Position numbers and translations under genes: made by a program
Notes under the pieces: model-generated
What the model was told of the DNA's origin: nothing
The model's database searches: none
What the model saw: only the letters and a program-made list of their open reading frames with translations
Origin: an uncultured Oscillospiraceae bacterium
GTDB taxonomy: Bacteria; Bacillota; Clostridia; Oscillospirales; Ruminococcaceae
Reading direction: 5' to 3'
Assembly (NCBI GenBank): GCA_910578755.1
Contig: CAJTSZ010000086.1
Coordinates: 1,894-8,547 of the forward strand
Length of the DNA stretch: 6,654 nucleotides
Shown here: positions 1 to 4,193 of the stretch, piece by piece
Layout of the letters: every line of letters starts with the position of its first letter
Position numbering within the stretch: position 1 is the first letter of the stretch

Positions 1-85
1 TGGTATGGCTCTTGAAAAATTCAACGATTTAAAAATTGGCGACGTTTTTGAGGCGTATATTATTGAGGAATACCGTGAAGACTAA
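1..85 (+). CDS. infB: Translation initiation factor IF-2, C-terminal end (partial)
   Basis: Only the last 27 codons are present, read from base 2 to a TAA at 83-85; the gene starts outside the window. The peptide contains EKFNDLKIGDVFEAY, which matches the end of the last IF-2 domain (the beta-barrel that binds initiator fMet-tRNA), where the family has an EK(F/Y)NDIKEGD-type stretch followed by an acidic tail. IF-2 is a GTPase that brings fMet-tRNA to the 30S subunit and promotes subunit joining; its G domain is not in the window. Its position before rbfA fits the conserved nusA-infB-rbfA order of bacteria. The call rests on this short tail plus synteny. Confidence 0.88.
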   Translation, partial: GMALEKFNDLKIGDVFEAYIIEEYRED

Positions 86-96
86 TTGGAAATAAA

Positions 97-128
97 GCCG
101 GCGGCAGCCTGAGGGCAAAGCCGCTGGC
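97..128 (+). other. GC-rich hairpin in the infB-rbfA spacer
   Basis: GCCGGCGGC (97-105) pairs with GCCGCTGGC (120-128) over 9 bp with one G-U wobble and a 14-nt loop. No U-run follows, so it is not an intrinsic terminator by itself. It starts 11 nt after the infB stop codon and may protect the infB 3' end or act as a processing site; the role is inference. Confidence 0.5.
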
Positions 129-134
129 CGCCCC

Positions 135-174
135 AAAAGCACAAGTGCCGGCATTTGCAGGCGTTTGTGCTTTT
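135..174 (+). terminator. Long A/U-flanked hairpin, possible intrinsic terminator or attenuator
   Basis: AAAAGCACAA (135-144) is a perfect inverted repeat of TTGTGCTTTT (165-174). Two G-U pairs and GCC/GGC extend it to a 15-bp stem around a 10-nt loop (150-159). The 3' arm ends in four T residues followed by ATA, which resembles a bidirectional terminator, but the U-run is short. I see no convincing promoter between it and rbfA, so full termination would leave rbfA, nrnA, truB and ribF unexpressed. Partial termination or RNA processing is more likely. Confidence 0.5.
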
Positions 175-194
175 ATAGGTCATAGGGTTTTAGG

Positions 195-209
195 GCAGCT
201 TTCGGCTGC
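195..209 (+). other. Small hairpin in the rbfA leader
   Basis: GCAGC (195-199) and GCTGC (205-209) enclose the loop TTTCG. It lies 11 nt before the rbfA Shine-Dalgarno and leaves it free. The structure is short and could be chance. Confidence 0.3.
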
Positions 210-231
210 ACCGTTATAGAAAGAGGTATTT

Positions 232-630
232 ATGGCAACATTTCGTATGAACAGAACAGGGGAGGACGTAAAGCGGGAACTCATTGATATTATCCGCCAC
301 TTAAAGGATCCCAGAGTCAACTCCTCCATTCTAACTATTATTAAAACAGAGCTTTCCAACGACCTTTCCCACTGCAAGGTATATGTCAGCTCCATTGAGG
401 GCCTGGAAAGGGCAAAGGAGGCCTGCAAAGGCTTAAACAGCGCTTCCGGCTTTGTGCGCCGTGAAATCAACAACCGGCTAAAAATGCGCCGTACCCCGGA
501 CTTCCACTTTGTCCCCGATAATTCTACCGAGTACAGCGCGGATATTGCCCGTATTCTCAACGGCCTGGACATTCAGCACGAGGACGATGAAGCCCTGGAC
601 GAGGAGGAAACAGACGAAAATGAAAATTAA
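232..630 (+). CDS. rbfA: 30S ribosome-binding factor A
   Basis: RbfA is a small KH-type protein that binds the immature 30S subunit near helix 1 of 16S rRNA and helps late 30S maturation, notably in the cold. The 132-residue product shows the family pattern in order: an N-terminal helix VKRELIDIIRHLKDPRV (13-29), then LSNDLSHCKVYVS (41-53, the family's S.DLS.AKVYVS strand), and the RREINNRLKMRRTPDFHFVPDNS segment (76-98, given here by position; the family has RTPEL.F..D.S). The length is slightly above the usual 115-125 because of an acidic C-terminal tail (117-132). The ATG at 232 is preceded by AAGAGG (221-226) at 5-nt spacing; a second ATG at 247 lacks such a site. The 3' end overlaps nrnA by 11 nt. 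Confidence 0.95.
   Translation: MATFRMNRTGEDVKRELIDIIRHLKDPRVNSSILTIIKTELSNDLSHCKVYVSSIEGLERAKEACKGLNSASGFVRREINNRLKMRRTPDFHFVPDNSTEYSADIARILNGLDIQHEDDEALDEEETDENEN
601..607 (+). promoter_or_regulatory. Shine-Dalgarno of nrnA inside rbfA
   Basis: GAGGAGG lies in the Glu codons of the RbfA acidic tail, 12 nt before the nrnA ATG at 620. The spacing is long but usable. It supports the start at 620 over the open-frame extension upstream to 509, and suggests that ribosomes finishing rbfA feed nrnA. Confidence 0.7.
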
Positions 631-1567
631 CGTGGAACAGGCCGCGGCCTTTTTGCGGCAAATGGATAATGTGGTTATTTTGTGCCACAAAAGCCCCGAC
701 GGCGATACTTTGGGCTCCGGCTACGGCCTGCTATATGGCCTGCGCGCCCTGGGCAAGCGGGCAAGGCTCATGTGTGCGGACCCTGCCCCCCGGTACCTGT
801 GCTGTATTCCCCAGGAAGATACCAAGGAAGCCTTTACCCCGGATTTTGTTGTGGCTGTGGATGTGGCAGACCCAGCCCTGCTGGGCTCCCTGGAACCGGA
901 GTATGGCAAAAAGGTGGACCTGTGCATTGACCACCATCCCTCCAACCTGAACTATGCCCAGTATACCCTGTTGGAGGATACCTCCGCCGCCACCTGCGAA
1001 ATTATTTTTGAGGTGCTCCAGGCCCTAAAGGTGGAGCTTACCCCCAAAATTGCCGACTGCTTGTACACCGGCCTTGCCACAGATACCGGCTGCTTTAAAT
1101 TTTCCAACACAACGGCCCGTACCCACCTAATGGCCGCCGCCTTTATGGAGGCTGGGTGCCGCTTTTACGAAATCAACAAGGCCGCCTTTGAAACCGTTAC
1201 CCAGGCCCGTTTGGCTGTGCAGCAGCAGGCCCTGGCTTCCCTAACCTATCACTTTGAAGGGCAGTGCGCCTTAATGGAAATTTCCCGGGATATGATGGAG
1301 CAAACCGGCGCCACCGAGGACGATTTGGAGGGCCTTTCCGCCCTGCCCCGGCAAATAGAAGGGGTGGAGGTGGGCGTCGTCCTGCGGCAAAACAAGGAGC
1401 GCACCGGCTATAAAATTTCCATGCGCACCAACCAAAGGGTGGATGCCAGCGCCGTGTGCAGCCTTTTGGGCGGCGGCGGCCATAAGCGGGCCGCCGGCTG
1501 CACTGTGGAAGGGGAGTTTTCCCAGGTGCGCGCCAAAATTTTGGAGGCGTTGCAGTTATGGCTTTAA
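620..1567 (+). CDS. nrnA: DHH/DHHA1 phosphoesterase, oligoribonuclease/pAp phosphatase NrnA-type
   Basis: NrnA-type enzymes hydrolyse 2-5-nt RNA fragments (nanoRNA) to mononucleotides and, in characterised members, 3'-phosphoadenosine-5'-phosphate to AMP, using Mn2+ in the cytoplasm. The 315 residues match the usual length of about 313. The DHH domain shows HKSPDGDTLGS (H23, D27, D29), VAVDVADP (D81, D84), the signature DHH (104-106, followed by P) and YTGLATDTG (149-157, D155), which together form the two-metal site. The C-terminal DHHA1 domain carries the substrate-binding GGGGHKRAAG (284-293). No key residue is missing. The start at 620 has a GAGGAGG site; the frame stays open back to 509 but that part lies within rbfA and adds no family-like sequence. 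The gene overlaps rbfA by 11 nt and truB by 10 nt. The rbfA-nrnA-truB order is common in Firmicutes, and the presence of pnp further on fits a shared RNA-turnover role. pAp activity is inferred from family. Confidence 0.93.
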   Translation: MKINVEQAAAFLRQMDNVVILCHKSPDGDTLGSGYGLLYGLRALGKRARLMCADPAPRYLCCIPQEDTKEAFTPDFVVAVDVADPALLGSLEPEYGKKVDLCIDHHPSNLNYAQYTLLEDTSAATCEIIFEVLQALKVELTPKIADCLYTGLATDTGCFKFSNTTARTHLMAAAFMEAGCRFYEINKAAFETVTQARLAVQQQALASLTYHFEGQCALMEISRDMMEQTGATEDDLEGLSALPRQIEGVEVGVVLRQNKERTGYKISMRTNQRVDASAVCSLLGGGGHKRAAGCTVEGEFSQVRAKILEALQLWL

Positions 1568-2490
1568 GCAGCAGCCAGGCCCCCCTGCTGGACGGCCTGC
1601 TTATAATAGATAAGCCGGTGGGCTTTACCTCCTTTGACGTTGTGGCAAAGGTGCGGGGTATGCTGAAAACCCGCAAAGTGGGCCATGCCGGCACCCTGGA
1701 CCCTATGGCCACCGGCGTGCTCCCTGTTTTTGTGGGCCGGGGCACCAAATGCTGCAACTTGCTGCCTAACCAGGATAAGCGGTATACCGCCGCCTTCCGC
1801 CTGGGCACCGTAACGGATACTTTGGATATTACCGGCACAGTTTTGCAGGAAAACACGGTCAATGTAACTATGGATCAGGTACAACAGGCCATAGAACAGT
1901 TTACAGGGGACATTATGCAGGTGCCGCCCATGTATTCGGCCATTCAAATCGGCGGCAAGCGGCTGTACGATTTGGCCCGCCAGGGCATTGAGGTGGAGCG
2001 CCCCGCCCGCCCTGTTACCATTTACCACTGCCGCCTGGTGCAGGGAAACCAAGGGGCAGGGGAATATGTAATAGATGTAGCCTGCTCCAAGGGGACATAC
2101 ATCCGTACCCTGTGCCACGATATTGGCCAAGCCCTGGGCTGCGGCGCAGTAATGACCTCCCTGCGCCGCACAGAGGCCGCAGGTTTTACAGAAGGGGAGG
2201 CTATCTCCTTGGAGGAGGCGGACCGCCTGGCTGCTGCCAGGGAGCTGCCGGGGCGCATTTTGCCAGTGGAACGGGTGTTTGCCCCTCTGCCCGCCCTAAA
2301 GCTGAACCAACGCCAGTGCTTTTTGTACTGCAACGGCGTTCCTTTGGAGCTGTCCCGCATAAGCGGCGCCGAAGCAATGGAAGGGGATGTGCGGGTGCTG
2401 GATGTTCAGGGGCGCTTTTTAGGCGTCAGCACAGCGGACAGGGCGCAGGGGCAGCTGAAGCTGCGCCAGCTGTTTGCGCTGGAGCAATAG
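1558..2490 (+). CDS. truB: tRNA pseudouridine(55) synthase
   Basis: TruB converts U55 in the T-arm of tRNAs to pseudouridine and also acts as a tRNA folding chaperone. The 310-residue product has the N-terminal LLIIDKPVGFTSFDVV (14-29), the catalytic motif GHAGTLDPMATGVL (42-55) with nucleophile Asp48, the KRYTA segment (74-78) with conserved Tyr76, QVPPMYSAIQIGGKRLYDLA (121-140), and CSKGTYIRTL (176-185) with Arg183. Residues from about 240 to the end form the small PUA-like C-terminal domain that contacts the tRNA elbow and acceptor. The ATG at 1558 lies 10 nt inside nrnA, with GGAGG at 1543-1547, so translational coupling is likely. The stop at 2488-2490 is followed by a 49-nt spacer to ribF. 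All catalytic motifs are intact. Confidence 0.97.
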   Translation: MALSSSQAPLLDGLLIIDKPVGFTSFDVVAKVRGMLKTRKVGHAGTLDPMATGVLPVFVGRGTKCCNLLPNQDKRYTAAFRLGTVTDTLDITGTVLQENTVNVTMDQVQQAIEQFTGDIMQVPPMYSAIQIGGKRLYDLARQGIEVERPARPVTIYHCRLVQGNQGAGEYVIDVACSKGTYIRTLCHDIGQALGCGAVMTSLRRTEAAGFTEGEAISLEEADRLAAARELPGRILPVERVFAPLPALKLNQRQCFLYCNGVPLELSRISGAEAMEGDVRVLDVQGRFLGVSTADRAQGQLKLRQLFALEQ

Positions 2491-2500
2491 AGCTGGCCGC

Positions 2501-2516
2501 CTAAGGAGCTAAGGAG
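2501..2516 (+). repeat. Tandem CTAAGGAG repeat in the truB-ribF spacer
   Basis: CTAAGGAG occurs twice back to back (2501-2508, 2509-2516). Each copy contains AAGGAG, a strong Shine-Dalgarno-like core, but the second copy ends 23 nt before the ribF TTG, too far for direct use. I see no ATG, GTG or TTG with a sensible reading frame at normal spacing from them. They could be ribosome standby sites or chance. Confidence 0.5.
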
Positions 2517-2529
2517 AAAAAGGAAAGTA

Positions 2530-2533
2530 GGGG
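2530..2533 (+). promoter_or_regulatory. Proximal ribosome-binding site of ribF
   Basis: GGGG (in AGTAGGGGAAA) sits 6 nt before the TTG at 2540. It is a weak Shine-Dalgarno but the only one at normal distance, and it decides for the TTG start, since no ATG or GTG precedes the conserved GLFDGVHKGH motif in this frame. Confidence 0.5.
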
Positions 2534-2539
2534 AAACGG

Positions 2540-3517
2540 TTGATTATTTCAAATTCCTTTCAACAAATACAGCCTGCCCAAAATACAGCCATTGCCCTGG
2601 GCCTGTTTGACGGAGTGCATAAAGGCCACCAAAAGGTTATTTGGGAAGCGGTGCGTTTCGCTTCCCAGGGTTTGGCCCCCAGCGTGTTTACATACAGCAT
2701 ACATGGGCATACTCCTAAAGCGAAAAAGAATTTTGCGCAAATTATGGGTGACGATGAAAAATTGCAGGTTTTGCAGCGCATGGGGGTGGAGTATGTGCTC
2801 CAGCCCCCCTTCGAGGAATTCTGTAATGTTTCCCCCCAGGATTTTGCACAAAAACTGCTGGTGGAGCAAATGCGGGCTAAGGCAGTTTGCTGCGGGGAGG
2901 ACTTCCGCTTTGGCAGAAATGCCGCCGGAACGGTGCAGGACCTAAAAACCTTTTTGGAACCCTTTGGCGTGCAGGTAACCATTGTAAAGCCGGAACTGCT
3001 GAAGGGGAAGGTAATCAGCTCCACCAATGTGCGGGCCTGCATTAAAGAAGGGAAAATGGATGCAGCCCAGGAGCTGCTGGGCCGTTATTACAGCATCAAC
3101 TTCCCTGTGGAGCAGGGCAGGCAGCTGGGCAGGCAGCTGCATTTCCCCACCATTAACCAAAAGTACCCGCCGGGCTATGTGGTGCCCTGCTACGGCGTGT
3201 ATGTTTCTGTAACAAAGGTGGGGGATAAGCTGTACCCTTCCATCAGCAACGTGGGGGTAAAGCCCACGGTGGGCGCATCGGGGCCCCTTTCCGAAACCTT
3301 TATTTTAAATTTTGCCGGGGACTTGTACGGGCAAAAAATACAGGTGTGGTTTTGTGAGTTTATTCGGGGGGAATGTAAGTTTTCCTCCATAGGGCAGCTT
3401 CAGGAGCAAATTGCCATGGATACAGCAAAGGCTGTGGAAAGGGGCCCCTATTATGCCCAGCGCCTTGCAGGGGAGCCTTCCTTTGCAGTTAGCCCGTGGC
3501 ATAAGGAAAAAATTTAA
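2540..3517 (+). CDS. ribF: Bifunctional riboflavin kinase / FAD synthetase
   Basis: RibF phosphorylates riboflavin to FMN (C-terminal kinase) and adenylates FMN to FAD (N-terminal nucleotidyltransferase). In the 325-residue product the adenylyltransferase half shows ALGLFDGVHKGHQ (19-31, with the HxGH nucleotide-binding site H27-H30), CGEDFRFG (118-125) and VISSTNVR (158-165). The kinase half shows LGRQLHFPTINQ (196-207), VGVKPT (238-243), SETFILNF (251-258) with the expected base Glu252, and DLYG (261-264), followed by KFSSIGQLQEQIAMD (280-294). Length and order are normal. Odd points: the start is TTG, and the usual TFxPHP motif after the first strand is replaced by VFTYSIHGHTPKAKK (49-63). 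I believe similar variants occur in Oscillospiraceae RibF proteins, but this is from memory. The gene follows truB as in the Bacillus truB-ribC order. It ends at a long hairpin just before the rpsO promoter. Confidence 0.95.
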   Translation: MIISNSFQQIQPAQNTAIALGLFDGVHKGHQKVIWEAVRFASQGLAPSVFTYSIHGHTPKAKKNFAQIMGDDEKLQVLQRMGVEYVLQPPFEEFCNVSPQDFAQKLLVEQMRAKAVCCGEDFRFGRNAAGTVQDLKTFLEPFGVQVTIVKPELLKGKVISSTNVRACIKEGKMDAAQELLGRYYSINFPVEQGRQLGRQLHFPTINQKYPPGYVVPCYGVYVSVTKVGDKLYPSISNVGVKPTVGASGPLSETFILNFAGDLYGQKIQVWFCEFIRGECKFSSIGQLQEQIAMDTAKAVERGPYYAQRLAGEPSFAVSPWHKEKI

Positions 3518-3562
3518 AGGGACGGCAAAATTTAATTGAAATTTTGCCGGAATCATCCCTTT
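3516..3562 (+). other. Long two-part hairpin between ribF and rpsO
   Basis: CGGCAAAATTT (3523-3533) is a perfect inverted repeat of AAATTTTGCCG (3539-3549) with a 5-nt loop. Outside it AAAGGGA (3516-3522) pairs with TCCCTTT (3556-3562), leaving a 6-nt bulge on the 3' side, for 18 bp in all. It begins in the ribF stop codon. No U-run follows, so it is at best an imperfect terminator; it may instead define the ribF mRNA 3' end. Its last arm overlaps the -35 box of the rpsO promoter. Confidence 0.7.
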
Positions 3563-3588
3563 ACATCGAAAAAAAGATGTGATATACT
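3560..3588 (+). promoter_or_regulatory. Sigma-A-type promoter for rpsO (and pnp)
   Basis: TTTACA (3560-3565) and TATACT (3583-3588) are separated by exactly 17 nt, each with one difference from consensus. The -10 is preceded by TG at 3580-3581, an extended -10. Initiation would be expected near 3594-3597, giving an rpsO leader of about 100 nt. This is the best promoter in the window and separates rpsO-pnp from the upstream block. Confidence 0.8.
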
Positions 3589-3610
3589 AACAAAGATATT
3601 GACCGTGGCT

Positions 3611-3667
3611 TAGTATTGGGATAAAAGCACTTGCTGTGGGCATCACCCACCCTTTGCTCAGTTACTG
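3611..3667 (+). promoter_or_regulatory. Foldable rpsO leader, candidate S15 autoregulatory site
   Basis: Within the predicted 5' UTR three helices nest: TAGTA (3611-3615) with TACTG (3663-3667, one U-G pair), AGCA (3626-3629) with TGCT (3655-3658), and GTGGG (3636-3640) with CCCAC (3646-3650) around the loop CATCA. The rpsO Shine-Dalgarno (3682-3690) lies 15 nt after the fold. S15 is known to repress its own mRNA in several bacteria through unrelated leader structures that mimic its 16S site, so a regulatory role is plausible, but no known S15 motif was recognised here. The internal loops are large and other folds are possible. Confidence 0.35.
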
Positions 3668-3696
3668 GTTAAAATAATTTTAGAGGTGATTGTACC

Positions 3697-3963
3697 ATGA
3701 TGAGAAAAGAAGAAAAAACCAAAATTATTGAAGAAAACAGACTCCACGATACTGACACAGGCTCCGCTGAAGTTCAGGTTGCTATTCTTACAAAAAGAAT
3801 TAACGAGCTGACTGAACACCTGAAAGCCAACAAAAACGACCACCATTCCAGACGCGGTTTGATGAAAATGGTTGGCCGCCGCCGTAATATGCTCAACTAC
3901 ATGGCTAAAAAAGATATCAACCGTTACCGTGCAACAATTGAAAAGCTTGGTATTCGTAAGTAA
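3697..3963 (+). CDS. rpsO: 30S ribosomal protein S15
   Basis: S15 is a primary 16S rRNA-binding protein of the central domain; it binds a three-way junction and starts assembly of the 30S platform. The 88-residue length is typical. The four-helix sequence shows TDTGSAEVQVAILT (19-32), the rRNA-binding KNDHHSRRGLMKMVGRRR (46-63), and YMAKKDINRYRATIEKLGIRK at the C-terminus. Ala24 stands where many Firmicutes have Pro in TGSPEVQ, a mild variation. AGAGGTGAT (3682-3690) is a near-ideal Shine-Dalgarno 6 nt before the ATG at 3697; a second ATG follows directly at 3700, so the start could be one codon later. The codon use is more AT-rich than in nrnA or truB. It has its own promoter and is probably co-transcribed with pnp, as in many bacteria. 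Confidence 0.98.
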   Translation: MMRKEEKTKIIEENRLHDTDTGSAEVQVAILTKRINELTEHLKANKNDHHSRRGLMKMVGRRRNMLNYMAKKDINRYRATIEKLGIRK

Positions 3964-3986
3964 TTTATTTCAAAATGCAAATGAGA

Positions 3987-4044
3987 GGCGGGAGTGGATA
4001 CTTCTGCCTTTCGGCGCATTTTACCACCCCTTGGCAGGCCCGCC
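3987..4044 (+). promoter_or_regulatory. Candidate three-way-junction RNA in the rpsO-pnp spacer
   Basis: GGCGGG (3987-3992) pairs with CCCGCC (4039-4044) and closes two inner arms. Arm one is GTGG (3994-3997) with CCAC (4024-4027), extended past a bulged A by TA/TA and topped by GCC (4006-4008) with GGC (4013-4015) around TTTC. Arm two is CCT (4029-4031) with AGG (4036-4038) around TGGC. There is no U-run, so it does not look like a terminator. Position suggests a pnp leader element: in E. coli the pnp leader contains a stem that RNase III cuts and through which PNPase represses itself. Function here is inference. Confidence 0.4.
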
Positions 4045-4061
4045 GGGGGGCAAAATATTAT
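4031..4061 (+). promoter_or_regulatory. Possible weak internal promoter for pnp
   Basis: TTGGCA (4031-4036) and TATTAT (4056-4061) could act as -35 and -10 boxes, but the 19-nt spacing is longer than optimal and the region is rich in A/T words, so chance is likely. It would give pnp a separate leader of about 125 nt containing only the second fold. Confidence 0.25.
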
Positions 4062-4081
4062 AAAATAACAAATAAGCCAAT

Positions 4082-4158
4082 GGTTTCAGCGCTTTTAGCA
4101 GTGAATCGATCGCTTGCTCCCATAAGCTATGGATTTATTGCTAAATACAGCAGAAACC
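4082..4158 (+). promoter_or_regulatory. Second pnp leader fold
   Basis: Three helices nest: GGTTTC (4082-4087) with GAAACC (4153-4158), TTTAGCAGT (4094-4102) with ATTGCTAAA (4137-4145, one G-U pair), and CCATA (4120-4124) with TATGG (4128-4132). The outer helices are separated by internal loops of 6 and 7 nt, close to symmetric. The fold ends 20 nt before the pnp Shine-Dalgarno at 4179. It resembles no riboswitch class I know. A role in PNPase autoregulation or mRNA processing is plausible by analogy only. Confidence 0.45.
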
Positions 4159-4193
4159 GGGCTAAGTTAAGACGAAATGGAGGAACCAATATT

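Noticed and set aside
509..619. In-frame N-terminal extension of nrnA to 509.
   Set aside because: It would overlap rbfA heavily and adds sequence without family features. The start at 620 begins just before the DHH motif I at the usual distance and has a ribosome site.
1197..1862. 221-residue reverse-strand frame across the nrnA-truB junction.
   Set aside because: It is the antisense of two well-supported genes and rich in Arg and Pro, as expected of a GC-rich shadow frame.
3516..3562. Calling the ribF-rpsO hairpin a standard intrinsic terminator.
   Set aside because: No U-run follows the stem, and the arms end in the promoter, so it was listed as a hairpin of uncertain role.
3987..4051. 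ZTP or other riboswitch in the rpsO-pnp spacer, prompted by CCGCCGGGGGGC.
   Set aside because: The other conserved parts of the ZTP class are not present in order, and pnp is not a purine or folate gene. No other class fitted either.
3975..4193. In-frame 73-codon N-terminal extension of pnp from an ATG at 3975.
   Set aside because: The extension has no PNPase similarity and no Shine-Dalgarno before 3975, and it covers the leader folds. The ATG at 4194 has GGAGG at good spacing and gives the standard N-terminus and catalytic residue numbering.
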